From Streptomyces sp. NBC_00273 (GTDB taxonomy: Bacteria; Actinomycetota; Actinomycetes; Streptomycetales; Streptomycetaceae), in contig NZ_CP108067.1 of NCBI RefSeq assembly GCF_036178145.1, positions 434,001-498,000 of the forward strand: 64,000 bases of DNA. Reading direction: 5' to 3'. How positions within the stretch are numbered: the first letter of the stretch is position 1; the number at the start of each line of letters is the position of its first letter. Below are positions 26,536-35,462 of the stretch, one piece after another. The position numbers were made by a program, and so were the translations under genes. The notes under the pieces were generated by a model that worked only from the letters and a program-made list of their open reading frames with translations, was not told the origin of the DNA and did no database searches.

Positions 26536-29502
26536 ATGTTGGTGGAGCGGGATGAACAGATCGCCAAGCTGACCTCCTGGGTGACCGGCGCCGCCCGGTC
26601 CCACGGAACCGGACACGGAGCCGCCTACGGAACCACACTCGCCGGTGCTCCCGACGACCACACCACGCCCGGCCGGACCGCCGTGATAAGCGGCCCGGTC
26701 GCCTCGGGCAAGACGGCTCTGCTGCACCGCGTCCTGGAGCGGACGGCCGACTCGGGCGTCCGGCTCCTCAGCGCCGTGACCTCTGCCGCCGAACAGGACA
26801 TCCCCTTCGGCGTGGTGGAAGAACTGCTGCGCGACACCGCGGACGCCGCGGGCCCCCTCCCGCTCCACGGGCCGGCCGGCACCGAGGACCTCGTCCCCAC
26901 CCAGACCCTCATGGCGTTCCACGCCCGGCTCGCCGGCCTCGCGGCGCGCGGGCCCGTCCTGATCGCGATCGACGACGTGCAGTACGCCGATCCGCAGTCC
27001 CTGCACTGCCTGTTGTACGCCCTGCGCCGTGCGCGCACGGCGGGGGCGGGCCTCTCGCTGATGGTCACCCGGGGCCCCGACGCGGGCGCGACCCCGCCGC
27101 ACGTCCTGGAGGAACTGCTCCGTCAGATCGAGGGGCCGCGCCTGCGGCTGCGCCCGCTCAGCGTCCGGGGGGTCGAGGCCCTGCTGGCCCACCGGGCCGC
27201 GGAGACGGACCGTTCGGCCGCCCACGCGGGCGCGCCCGCACTCACCGCCCGGCTGGCCGCCGCCCTGCACGCGGCCACCGGAGGCAACCCGCTGCTCGTG
27301 CGCAGCCTCCTGGACGACCACGACCCCAGGCGGCGGGGCGCGGAAGCGGACGAGAGACCGTTCCAGCCGGGCGACCGGTTCGTACGGGACGCGTTGATCT
27401 GCATCCACCGGACGGGCGCCGACGGCCTGCGGATCGCACAGGGCATCGCACTGCTCGGCAGCTCGGGTCCGCTGCCGTTACTGGCCCGGCTGGTGGAGGC
27501 CGAGGAGCGGACGGTGGAGGACGTGGTGGCCGCTCTCGGTGACGCGGGCATCCTCCAGGGCTCGCGCTTCTGGCACGGCGCGGTACGGACGGCGGTCCTG
27601 GAGAGCCTGGACGACGACGCCGTGGCCCGGCTGCGCCGGCGCGCCGCCCGGCTGCTGTACGGGGCCGGGGCGGCGCCGATGGCCGTCGCCGCGCACCTGC
27701 TGGGCCTCGGGCCGGGCGTTCCCGACGAGGAGTGGGTGCCAGGGGTGCTGAGCGACGCCGCGCACACGGCGCTGGCCTCGCAGCGCGTCGGATTCGCGGT
27801 GCGCTGCCTGCGGCTGGCCGAGGAGTGCTCCTCGGACCAGCGGGAGCGGATCCAGCTCCGGTCGAGCATGGCCAAGTTCATATGGCGGGTCAACCCCTCC
27901 GCCTGGGCGCGCGAACTGCGGCCGCTCAACGCGGCGTTGCACGAGGGTTCGCTCCCGGTCACGGAATCCCTGCGGCTGGTCGGCGACTTGCTGTGGAACG
28001 GCTGGATCGACGACGCGGCGACGGCGATCCAGCACGCTCTGGAGGGCTGGCCCGGGAACGCCGATCCCGCGATGACCGCCGAGCTGCGCAGCGTACGGCT
28101 GGTGCTGGCCTCCACGTACCCCACGCTGCTGGACCAGCTGGACGGCGCGCTCGGCCCCGCCTGGGACGGCGCGCTCGGCCCGGTCCGGGACGGGGCGGCG
28201 CATCCCGCGGGCGTCGCCGAGGACGGCATCCTGGCCGCGATGGAGGCGTTGCACGGCGTCCTGAGCGCGGCCACCGGCGCCCCGGCGGCCCCCGGCGGCA
28301 CGGCCCCGGGCGTACGGGACCGGGCCGCGGCGGACGAACGGCTCACCGAGAACGCCGAGCGGATCCTTTCCGGGACCCGCCTCACGGAGGAGACGCACGT
28401 CACCGTGCGGGCGTGCCTGCTGGCCCTGATGTACGCGGAGCGGCTGGGCGCGGCGACCCTGTGGACGGACCGGCTGCTGGAGGAGGCCGCCGAGCGCGGC
28501 GCGCCCGGGTGGACCGCGGTCATGCAGGCGATGCGCGCGCACATGGCGCTGCGCCGCGGCGAGCCGGCACAGGCGCGCCGGCTGGCGGAGGAGGCCCTGG
28601 AGCAGCTCCCGCCGCACGGCTGGGGCGTGGGCATCGGCATGCCGCTGTCCGCGCTCATCGAGGCGCGGACAGCGATGGGCGACCACGAGGCGGCGGCGGC
28701 GCTGGTGGACCACCCGGTGCCCGAGCAGATGCTGCTGACCCGCTACGGCCTGCACTTCGTCTACGCGCGTGGTAGACACCAGCTCGCCACCGGACGGCAC
28801 CACGCGGCGCTCACGGACTTCATGACCTGCGGGCGGCTGATGCGCGAGTGGAACATGGACCGGGCGGGCCTGGCGCCCTGGCGGGTCGGGGTCGCGGAGG
28901 CCTCGCTGGCCCTCGGCAACCGCGACCAGGCGGAGCGGTTCGCGCGGGAGCAGCTCGCCGAGGACCCCGGACCGCGGGTGCGCGGCCTGGCCCTGCGCGT
29001 CCTGGCGGGTACTCGGCCGCTGCCGGAACGGCCCGCCCTGCTGGACCGGGCCGTGGCCCTGCTCCAGGAGGAGGGGGACTCGTACGAGCTGGCCCGGGCG
29101 CTGACCGACCTCGGAACCGCCTACGAGCGGCTCGGTGACACGGCGCAGGGCAGGACCTACACCCGGCGGGCGGGGCGGATCGCCGAGGCGGGCGGGGCCC
29201 GGGACCTGTCCCAGCTCCACGCCGAGCAGCCCTCGCAGAGCGCGCCGCCGTGGCCCGCGGCCGCTCCGGCGCCGGGCCCCGTGCGGGCGCAGCCGGCCGC
29301 GGCGTCCATCCTGACGGACGCCGAGCGCCGGGTGGCGGCGCTCGCCGCGCACGGGTACACCAACCGGGAGATCGGCGCCAAGCTGTTCATCACGGTCAGC
29401 ACCGTGGAGCAACATCTGACGCGGGTATACAGGAAGATCAATATCACTCGTCGTCAAGACCTCCCGGTCAGTTGGGACATCGATGTCGCGCATACTGCCT
29501 GA
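26536..29502 (+). CDS. LAL-type LuxR-family cluster regulator with a TTA codon
   Basis: A 988-residue large ATP-binding LuxR regulator. Walker A is GPVASGKT (residues 53-60), Walker B is VLIAIDD (141-147), a long helical repeat region follows, and the C-terminal LuxR helix-turn-helix reads LTDAERRVAALAAHGYTNRE then IGAKLFITVSTVEQHLTRVY. Such proteins are pathway-specific activators of macrolide and polyene clusters. Codon 315 is TTA (27478-27480), implying bldA control and late-growth expression. ATG 26536 has GGGAGG about 11 bases upstream. It overlaps the phosphoesterase gene by 20 bp. Likely targets are the units preceded by ACCCCT motifs, but this is inferred. Confidence 0.95.
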   Translation: MLVERDEQIAKLTSWVTGAARSHGTGHGAAYGTTLAGAPDDHTTPGRTAVISGPVASGKTALLHRVLERTADSGVRLLSAVTSAAEQDIPFGVVEELLRDTADAAGPLPLHGPAGTEDLVPTQTLMAFHARLAGLAARGPVLIAIDDVQYADPQSLHCLLYALRRARTAGAGLSLMVTRGPDAGATPPHVLEELLRQIEGPRLRLRPLSVRGVEALLAHRAAETDRSAAHAGAPALTARLAAALHAATGGNPLLVRSLLDDHDPRRRGAEADERPFQPGDRFVRDALICIHRTGADGLRIAQGIALLGSSGPLPLLARLVEAEERTVEDVVAALGDAGILQGSRFWHGAVRTAVLESLDDDAVARLRRRAARLLYGAGAAPMAVAAHLLGLGPGVPDEEWVPGVLSDAAHTALASQRVGFAVRCLRLAEECSSDQRERIQLRSSMAKFIWRVNPSAWARELRPLNAALHEGSLPVTESLRLVGDLLWNGWIDDAATAIQHALEGWPGNADPAMTAELRSVRLVLASTYPTLLDQLDGALGPAWDGALGPVRDGAAHPAGVAEDGILAAMEALHGVLSAATGAPAAPGGTAPGVRDRAAADERLTENAERILSGTRLTEETHVTVRACLLALMYAERLGAATLWTDRLLEEAAERGAPGWTAVMQAMRAHMALRRGEPAQARRLAEEALEQLPPHGWGVGIGMPLSALIEARTAMGDHEAAAALVDHPVPEQMLLTRYGLHFVYARGRHQLATGRHHAALTDFMTCGRLMREWNMDRAGLAPWRVGVAEASLALGNRDQAERFAREQLAEDPGPRVRGLALRVLAGTRPLPERPALLDRAVALLQEEGDSYELARALTDLGTAYERLGDTAQGRTYTRRAGRIAEAGGARDLSQLHAEQPSQSAPPWPAAAPAPGPVRAQPAAASILTDAERRVAALAAHGYTNREIGAKLFITVSTVEQHLTRVYRKINITRRQDLPVSWDIDVAHTA

Positions 29503-30406
29503 TTCCGCCGCCCAGCCCGCGCCCGCCACCGCCGGAGCCGCGCCCGCCACCGCCGCGGCCGGTCCCCGGTTGCTCGCGGTGAGCGATCTGCACATCGGGA
29601 TGGCCGACAACCGGCCCATCACCGAATCCCTCAAGCCCACCCACCCGGAGGACTGGCTGCTCGTCGCCGGCGACGTCGGCGAGCTGACCGAGGACATCGA
29701 GTGGGCGCTGCGCCTGCTGGCCGGGCGCTTCGCCAAGGTGGTGTGGGCTCCGGGCAACCACGAGCTGTGGTCCCCGCGCGAGGACGCGGTCCAGGCCCGC
29801 GGCGAGGAGCGCTACCGGCACCTGGTGGAGCTGTGCCGCGGGCTGGGCGTGGTCACGCCCGAGGACCCGTGGCCGGTGTGGCGGGGACCCGGCGGCCCGG
29901 TCGCCGTCGCCCCGCTGTTCCTGCTGTACGACTACACGTTCCGGGTGGCGGGCACCACGACCAAGGAGGAGTCGCTGGCCCGGGCGCACGAGGCCGGCGT
30001 CGTCTGCACGGACGAGTACCTCCTGCACCCCGACCCGTACCCGAGCCGGGACGCCTGGTGCCGGGCCCGGGTCGAGCTCACCCTGCGCCGGCTGGAGGCG
30101 CACGACCCGGCGGTGCCGCTGGTCCTGGTCAACCACTTCCCGCTGGTCCGCCAGCCCACCGACGTGCTGTGGCACCCGGAATTCGCCCAGTGGTGCGGCA
30201 CCGTGCTCACCGCCGACTGGCACCGCAGGTTCCGTACGGCCGCCGTGGTCTACGGCCACCTGCACATCCCCCGGACCACCTGGTACGACGGGGTGCGGTT
30301 CGAGGAGGTGTCGATCGGCTACCCCCGCGAGTGGCGCAAGCGCGGCCACCCCAAGGGCCTGCTGCGGCAGATCCTGCCCTACACCGAGGAAGAGCCCCGC
30401 ACGTGA
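29483..30406 (+). CDS. Calcineurin-like metallophosphoesterase
   Basis: A 307-residue protein with the full metallophosphoesterase set: VSDLHIG (Asp35, His37), VAGDVGE (Asp64), APGNHELW (Asn92, His93), VNHFPL and YGHLHIP. It should hydrolyse a phosphomonoester or diester. It overlaps the LAL gene by 20 bp and its TGA overlaps the GTG start of the phosphopantetheinyl transferase (GTGA), so the two are translationally coupled. A substrate linked to ACP priming (for example 3',5'-ADP released by the transferase) is attractive but unproven; detoxifying a phosphorylated self-protected product is an alternative. The N-terminal 27 residues are an Ala/Pro-rich tail. Confidence 0.88.
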   Translation: MSRILPDSAAQPAPATAGAAPATAAAGPRLLAVSDLHIGMADNRPITESLKPTHPEDWLLVAGDVGELTEDIEWALRLLAGRFAKVVWAPGNHELWSPREDAVQARGEERYRHLVELCRGLGVVTPEDPWPVWRGPGGPVAVAPLFLLYDYTFRVAGTTTKEESLARAHEAGVVCTDEYLLHPDPYPSRDAWCRARVELTLRRLEAHDPAVPLVLVNHFPLVRQPTDVLWHPEFAQWCGTVLTADWHRRFRTAAVVYGHLHIPRTTWYDGVRFEEVSIGYPREWRKRGHPKGLLRQILPYTEEEPRT

Positions 30407-31098
30407 TAGAGACCCTGCTGCCCGAAGAGGTGCGCGCGAGCGAGGCCTTCGGGCCGGACGGCTCCGCGGTGCTCCACCCCGAGGAGGCCGTTCTGGTCGC
30501 CGCGGCGACGGAGGAGCGGCGCGAGGAGTTCACCACCGTACGCGGCTGCGCCCGCCGCGCGCTGGCGGCGCTCGGGCTGCCGCCGACGCCCGTCCTGCCG
30601 GGGAAGCGCAACGTGCCGCAGTGGCCCGCGGGCGTGGTGGGCAGCATGACCCACTGCGCCGGCTACCGGGCCGCCGTCCTCGCCCGGGACACCGATCTGG
30701 TGGCGGTCGGCATCGACGCCGAGCCCGACCTGCCGCTGCCCCGGGGAGTCCTGGAGTCGATCGCCCTCCCCCAGGAGCTCGTCTGGGCCCGCACCCCGGT
30801 GACCGGTGCGGCCCGGCTGTGCCGGGACCGGCTGCTGTTCAGCGCCAAGGAGGCCGTGTACAAGACCTGGTACCCCCTGGTGGGCACCGAGCTGGACTTC
30901 GACGACGCGGCCCTGTCCTTCCGTACGGACGAGCACCTCCCGGCCGGGGGTCCGCGGCGCGGCACGTTCCGGGCCCGCGTCCTGCGTCCGGGGACCGCTC
31001 CCGACGGGCGGCCGGTGACGGAGTTCACCGGCCGCTGGCTCGCGGAACGCGGCCTGGTCGTCACCGCGATCGCGGTGCCCGCCCGCCGGGCCGCGTAG
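30403..31098 (+). CDS. Sfp/EntD-type 4'-phosphopantetheinyl transferase
   Basis: A 231-residue PPTase starting at GTG 30403. The magnesium/CoA motifs are present: VGIDAEP (Asp105, Glu107) and LLFSAKEAVYKTWYP (Glu150, Lys154); KRNVPQWPAGVVGSMTHC is the upstream EntD-like motif. It moves the phosphopantetheine arm of CoA to serine of apo-ACPs, and should activate the many ACPs of the PKS here. Four-base overlap with the phosphoesterase gene and a 216-bp gap before the oxidase suggest it ends its transcript. Confidence 0.93.
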   Translation: MIETLLPEEVRASEAFGPDGSAVLHPEEAVLVAAATEERREEFTTVRGCARRALAALGLPPTPVLPGKRNVPQWPAGVVGSMTHCAGYRAAVLARDTDLVAVGIDAEPDLPLPRGVLESIALPQELVWARTPVTGAARLCRDRLLFSAKEAVYKTWYPLVGTELDFDDAALSFRTDEHLPAGGPRRGTFRARVLRPGTAPDGRPVTEFTGRWLAERGLVVTAIAVPARRAA

Positions 31099-31129
31099 GG
31101 CGCGGGGCGGGGTGGGTCACCCGGGTCGG

Positions 31130-31137
31130 TAGGGGTT
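31130..31137 (-). promoter_or_regulatory. TAGGGGTT element before the oxidase gene
   Basis: TAGGGGTT on the plus strand is AACCCCTA on the minus. It lies in the 216-bp leader of the flavin oxidase gene and matches the ACCCCT core found before the carboxylase, ligase and ABC genes. Proposed as a site for the LAL regulator. Confidence 0.3.
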
Positions 31138-31314
31138 GTCCGGTTCCGACGCCGCTGCGTAGCGTGCGAGGACCGGACCGACTGTGCACGGCGTACCAGG
31201 GCGCGTGGCTCTCCCCGCCCTCCGGGCCCGCTGCGTCGCCGCGTCGCCGGCCGCGCCCGGCTCGTCTCCGGTTCCCCTGGAAGCGATGTCGAACCGGCCC
31301 GAGAGGTACTCCAG

Positions 31315-32976
31315 ATGACATCAGCAAGCCCGGCCCCGACCACCATGCTCGTGCCGGACTTCCCGTTCTCCTACGACGGCTGGCTGCGCCACCCGGCGGG
31401 CCTGGGCTCCCTGCCGCCCGGGCGCGCCGGGACGCCCGTGGCCGTGGTGGGCGGCGGGATGGCCGGACTGACCGCCGCCCACGAGCTGATGCGGCTGGGC
31501 CTGCGCCCGGTCGTGTACGAGGCGGACCAGCTGGGCGGCCGGATGCGCTCGGTACCGTTCCCGGGGCAGCCCGGCTGTGTGGCGGAGATGGGCGCGATGC
31601 GCTTCCCGGTGTCGGCCCGCGCGCTGTTCCACTACATCGACCTGCTGGGGCTTCGTACCGGCCCCTTCCCCAACCCGCTGGCGAAGCACACCCCGAGCAC
31701 CGTCATCGACCTGGGCGGCGTACGCCACACCGCCCGCGCCGCGGATCAGCTGCCCGACATCTACCAGGAGGTGGCCGCGGCCTGGGAGAAGGCGCTCCAG
31801 GAGCGGGCGGAGCTGTCCACGATGCGCGACGCCGTCCGGCGGCGTGACGTGGAGACGCTCAAGCACGTCTGGAACCGGCTGGTCCGGGAGTTCGACGACC
31901 AGTCCTTCTACGGGTTCCTCGCCACCAGTGCGGCGTTCCGGTCCTTCCGGCACCGGGAGATCTTCGGGCAGGTGGGTTTCGGCACCGGCGGCTGGGACAC
32001 CGATTTCCCCAACTCCCTGCTGGAGATCCTGCGCGTCGTCTACACCGAGGCCGACGACCACCAGGTCGCCATCCTCGGCGGCTCCCAGCAGGTGCCGCGC
32101 GGCCTGTGGGAACACCGGCCGGGGGACTGCGCGCACTGGCCGGCGGGTACCTCGCTGGCCTCCCTGCACGGCGGGGCCGCCCGGTCCGGGGTCCGCTCCG
32201 TGCGGCGCGACGGGGCGGAGTTCACCGTCACCGATGCCGACGGGCGGCGGGACCGGTTCGCCGCCGTGGTCTACACGCCGCACGTGTGGACGCTGCTGAA
32301 CCGCGTGGAGACCGATCCGGAGCTGCTGAGCGCGCCGCTGTGGACGGCGGTGGAGCGGACCCACTACATGGGCGCGTCCAAGCTGTTCGTGCTGACGGAC
32401 CGGCCGTTCTGGCGCGACGTCGATCCGGACACCGGGCTGCCGGTGATGAGCATGACGCTCACCGACCGGATGCCGCGCGGCGTCTACCTGTTCGACGACG
32501 GCCCGGACCGCCCGGGCGTGATGTGCCTGTCGTACACGTGGAACGACGACTCCCTGAAGATGGCGACGCTCAGCGCGCGGGAGCGGCTGGACGTCCTGCT
32601 GGGGAAGCTCGCGGACATCTATCCGGGGCTGGACATCCGCTCGCACGTGATCGGTGAGCCGCTGACCATCACCTGGGAGACCGAGCCGCACTTCATGGGC
32701 GCGTTCAAGTCGAACCTGCCGGGCCAGTACCGCTACCAGCGCAGGCTGTTCACACAGTTCATGCAGCGCGGGCTGCCGCAGGCACAGCGGGGCTTCTTCC
32801 TGTGCGGCGACGACGTGTCGTGGACCGCCGGTTTCGCGGAGGGCGCCGTCACGACGGCCCTGAACGCGGTGTGGGGCGTACTGGACCACCTGGGCGGGGC
32901 GACCCACCCGGACAACCCCGGCCCCGGTGACCAATTCGAGGAGCTGGCACCCGTCGAACTGCCCTACGACGACTGA
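31315..32976 (+). CDS. Flavin amine oxidase/arginine 2-monooxygenase-like enzyme
   Basis: A 553-residue FAD enzyme. The dinucleotide motif is VAVVGGGMAGLTAAHELMRL (GxGxxG from residue 46), followed by the GGRMRS signature (74-79), and the C-terminal FAD motif FFLCGDDVSWTAGFAEGAVT. Length and layout match tryptophan/arginine 2-monooxygenases, which turn an amino acid into its chain-shortened amide. In clusters such as azalomycin the homologue converts arginine to 4-guanidinobutanamide, the first step to the PKS starter, and that role is inferred here. ATG 31315 follows GAGAGG. The amidase needed next is not in this window. It ends at a 15-bp bidirectional hairpin. Confidence 0.87.
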   Translation: MTSASPAPTTMLVPDFPFSYDGWLRHPAGLGSLPPGRAGTPVAVVGGGMAGLTAAHELMRLGLRPVVYEADQLGGRMRSVPFPGQPGCVAEMGAMRFPVSARALFHYIDLLGLRTGPFPNPLAKHTPSTVIDLGGVRHTARAADQLPDIYQEVAAAWEKALQERAELSTMRDAVRRRDVETLKHVWNRLVREFDDQSFYGFLATSAAFRSFRHREIFGQVGFGTGGWDTDFPNSLLEILRVVYTEADDHQVAILGGSQQVPRGLWEHRPGDCAHWPAGTSLASLHGGAARSGVRSVRRDGAEFTVTDADGRRDRFAAVVYTPHVWTLLNRVETDPELLSAPLWTAVERTHYMGASKLFVLTDRPFWRDVDPDTGLPVMSMTLTDRMPRGVYLFDDGPDRPGVMCLSYTWNDDSLKMATLSARERLDVLLGKLADIYPGLDIRSHVIGEPLTITWETEPHFMGAFKSNLPGQYRYQRRLFTQFMQRGLPQAQRGFFLCGDDVSWTAGFAEGAVTTALNAVWGVLDHLGGATHPDNPGPGDQFEELAPVELPYDD

Positions 32977-33017
32977 CCGTCGCTACTGGCACGGCGCGCA
33001 CAACGCGCATGACGTGC

Positions 33018-33051
33018 GAAGGCGCCCCCGCCGCAGGGCGGGGGCGCCTTC
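33018..33051. terminator. Perfect 15-bp bidirectional terminator
   Basis: GAAGGCGCCCCCGCC (33018-33032) pairs with GGCGGGGGCGCCTTC (33037-33051) around the tetraloop GCAG, between the convergent oxidase and acyl-CoA ligase genes. Confidence 0.9.
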
Positions 33052-33073
33052 ACCGTGCCGTCGGGACGGCCGG

Positions 33074-34495
33074 TCAGGCCTGGTCGGCGGCGAGCGCCGT
33101 CAGCGCCTTCTTGTCGGGCTTGCCGTTGCGGTTGAGCGGGAACTGCTCCAGCACCACGACCTTGTTGGGCTGTTCGAAGGCGGGCAGCAGGGCGCACAGC
33201 CGCTCCCGCCAGTGCGCGGAGTCCCTCATCTCCTCGTCCTCGACGAAGAAGACCAGCTGTGAGCCGCGCAGTTCGTCGGGCAGGGGCACGATCCGGGTGG
33301 GGCAGCCCTGGGCGGCCACCTTCCGCTCGATGAGCTCGGGGTAGAGCGTGTAGCCCATGCGGTGCACGGCGAACTTCCGCCCCAGGACGTGCAGGTTGCC
33401 GTCGGCGTCGAGGTGGCCGAGGTCGCCGGTGGCCTGCCAGCCGGTGGCGTGGGCCGGCACGATGGCGCCGTCGTCGGACACCTGCCCTTCGAGGGCGTCG
33501 GGGGTGTCGACCTGGATCTCGCCCGTCTCCCCCGCAGGCAGCTCGCGGCCGTCCTCGTCGACGATGCGCAGCCGGATGCCCTCCATGGCGCGGCCGCAGG
33601 CGACCGGGTTGTCGAGGGTGGCGAAGGAGACGTTGCCGAGCTCCGTGGAGCCGTAGCTGTCGAGCAGCGGCAGCCCGAACTCGGCCACGTACTGCTCCAC
33701 CAGCGGCGCGTCCAGGGGCGCGGCACCGACGCAGAACATGCGGGTGTCGGTGAGGTGGGCGCGCAGCGCGGCCTTGCGGGTGACCAGGCTGAGGATGCTG
33801 CGGTAGCTGGACGGGGTCGCGTCGATGACCGTGACCCCGGCGTCGCGGGCCATGCGCAGGGCGCGGTCGAGACGGCGGTAGGGGGCGATCACCAGGGAGC
33901 AGCGGGTGAGCCAGGCGATGAGCACCATCGACAGGCCGTACTGGTGGGCGAACGGCAGCAGCGGCATCAGGACGTCGTCGGCCCGGTGCCCGACCTGGTC
34001 GGCGTTGCGCTGGAGGTTGCGCAGGAACGAGGCACCGGACTTCACCACGCCCTTGGGGGATCCGGTGGAGCCGGAGGTCCACATGATGAGGCCGTCGGGA
34101 AGCTCGCCCCAGGCGTCGAAGGACAGGGCCGCTGCGGCGGGCTCGTGGTCCGCGACGGCGACCATGAGCTCGTAGAGGTGGATGGGGTCGGCGTCGGGGT
34201 AGATGGGGGTTTCGTCGTCGACGAAGGTGACCTTGACGCCGGTGCGCAGGGCGATCCGGCGGGTCTCCTCCGCGTGTTCCTGCTGGTCGACGAGGACGAT
34301 CGAGGCTCCGACGTGCATGAGCGCGTACAGGACGCACACGTAGCTCGCCGAGTTGCCGGCCTTGAGCATGACCCGGTCGCCGAGGCCGACGCCGCGTTCG
34401 CGGATCGCCTCGGCCACCCGGAGGGCGTCCTGTTCGAACTGGTCGACGGGCCGTACCGAGTCGGCTGAAAATATCTTCGCGGTCATCGGTCGCAC
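33074..34495 (-). CDS. Acyl-CoA ligase (4-guanidinobutyryl/4-aminobutyryl-CoA synthetase-like)
   Basis: A 473-residue ANL-family ligase. The P-loop is WTSGSTGSPKGVVKSG (140-149), the A5 motif DSYGSTELG (281-285), the GDLGHLDADG hinge region follows, and the catalytic lysine is in NRNGKPDKK near the C-terminus. It would adenylate an omega-guanidino or omega-amino acid and make the CoA ester for the loading acyltransferase. The GTG at 34495 has AGGAAGGA four bases before it; an in-frame ATG at 34486 is the alternative start. The preceding 242 bp holds two ACCCCTG elements. Substrate assignment rests on the neighbouring oxidase and amidinohydrolase. Confidence 0.88.
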   Translation of the reverse strand: MRPMTAKIFSADSVRPVDQFEQDALRVAEAIRERGVGLGDRVMLKAGNSASYVCVLYALMHVGASIVLVDQQEHAEETRRIALRTGVKVTFVDDETPIYPDADPIHLYELMVAVADHEPAAAALSFDAWGELPDGLIMWTSGSTGSPKGVVKSGASFLRNLQRNADQVGHRADDVLMPLLPFAHQYGLSMVLIAWLTRCSLVIAPYRRLDRALRMARDAGVTVIDATPSSYRSILSLVTRKAALRAHLTDTRMFCVGAAPLDAPLVEQYVAEFGLPLLDSYGSTELGNVSFATLDNPVACGRAMEGIRLRIVDEDGRELPAGETGEIQVDTPDALEGQVSDDGAIVPAHATGWQATGDLGHLDADGNLHVLGRKFAVHRMGYTLYPELIERKVAAQGCPTRIVPLPDELRGSQLVFFVEDEEMRDSAHWRERLCALLPAFEQPNKVVVLEQFPLNRNGKPDKKALTALAADQA

Positions 34496-34711
34496 AATGT
34501 CCTTCCTCTGGGCCGTGACACGGCCGGGCGGCGTGCGGTGCGCCGGGTCGGCGGTGGTTCGGGGCCCGTTCAGGGGGGTGGATCGCGGGAATCGCGAGCT
34601 TCACAAGGGATGGGGATTCGGCCGGTGCCGCCCCGTTGGGTTCGTGCGGTGGGGCCGCCTCGGACACGGGTCTCCACCCCCGCACGCTAGGCAGCGGTCC
34701 GGAGGGCGGGT

Positions 34712-34729
34712 ACCCCTGAACGACCCCTG
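34712..34729. promoter_or_regulatory. Tandem ACCCCTG elements before the ligase gene
   Basis: ACCCCTG occurs at 34712 and 34723, 11 bases apart, in the leader region of the ligase gene. They resemble the pairs at 26168/26189 and 36133. Candidate regulator site; evidence is only repetition. Confidence 0.3.
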
Positions 34730-34737
34730 GGGGCCCC

Positions 34738-35382
34738 TCAGTCGGGGTCCGGTTCACCGAGCGAGATCAGCTGGTCGTGGACGATGTTGACCACCTCCCG
34801 GCGGTGCGACTTCAGATACCCCTGGGCGCCGGGGAACACCTCCAGGTCGAAGCTGCCTGACGTGCACCGCCGCCAGCCGCGGACGCCCGCCAGCGCGGCG
34901 CGCTGGTCGTGCTGGGCGGTCAGCGCGACGACCCGGCAGCTGAGGGCGGGCGGGCCGAGGCTGCCGCGGTGTCCGGGTGCCGTTCGCCCGGAGACGAACA
35001 GGGTCAGCGGGGCGCCGTACGTCTCCCGCTCCAGCCTGCATCCCACCGCGTAAGCCAGTTCGGCGCCCATGCGGTGCCCGAAGAGGGCGAACGGGCGGTC
35101 GGTCCAGCCCCGTACCGCCTCGAAGACCTTGTCGGCCAGCAACTCGCATGCGGCCGGGTCGAGTTCCTCCTCCGCCGACAGGGAGGGGTACTGCACGATG
35201 AGCAGTTCCACGGTGGGCAGCAACAGCTCGGCCATGGCGAGGTAGCAGAGCGGGGAGTTGCGTGAGCTCGGGAAGCAGATCATGCGGTAGCTGCTCGGGA
35301 GCGCGGGCTGCCGGATCTGGATCAGGCCGACCTCGTCGGGGGTGGTCTCCCCGGCGGGGGGCCGGCCGTACGCATGGGTCAT
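34738..35382 (-). CDS. Type II thioesterase homologue lacking catalytic Ser and His (probable pseudoenzyme)
   Basis: A 214-residue alpha/beta-fold protein clearly derived from type II thioesterases (SYRMICFP..., VELLIVQYPS, DRPFALFGHRMGAELAYAVG, SCRVVALTAQHD). Active enzymes have GHSMG; here the nucleophile serine is Arg104 (CGC, one base from AGC). The catalytic His motif GGHF is GAQG (Gln187), the oxyanion motif CFPxAGG is CFPSSRN, and the lid between the fifth strand and LTAQHD is shortened by about 50 residues. Asp159 remains. It cannot hydrolyse thioesters by the normal mechanism. It could be a binding/scaffold protein or a decaying gene that is still open. ATG 35382 follows AGGGAG. It sits between the ligase and another degenerate gene. 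Confidence 0.85.
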   Translation of the reverse strand: MTHAYGRPPAGETTPDEVGLIQIRQPALPSSYRMICFPSSRNSPLCYLAMAELLLPTVELLIVQYPSLSAEEELDPAACELLADKVFEAVRGWTDRPFALFGHRMGAELAYAVGCRLERETYGAPLTLFVSGRTAPGHRGSLGPPALSCRVVALTAQHDQRAALAGVRGWRRCTSGSFDLEVFPGAQGYLKSHRREVVNIVHDQLISLGEPDPD

Positions 35383-35462
35383 GCTCCCTGGAACTCCGCC
35401 TCGGGTGGCGCCTCTGACTCGTGGGTCGGGCGTGCGGCCGGCTCCTCCTGCGTGGAGGGCCT

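Noticed and set aside
27478..29757. A 759-residue minus-strand frame opposite the LAL regulator
   Set aside because: Composition is that of a GC-rich shadow; no motif and no ribosome site, and the plus strand has Walker and LuxR motifs.
34757..34964. Idea that the long minus-strand frame 32964-34757 (597 residues) is the real ligase
   Set aside because: It is another frame with Arg/Pro-rich translation; the frame 33074-34495 carries all ANL motifs.
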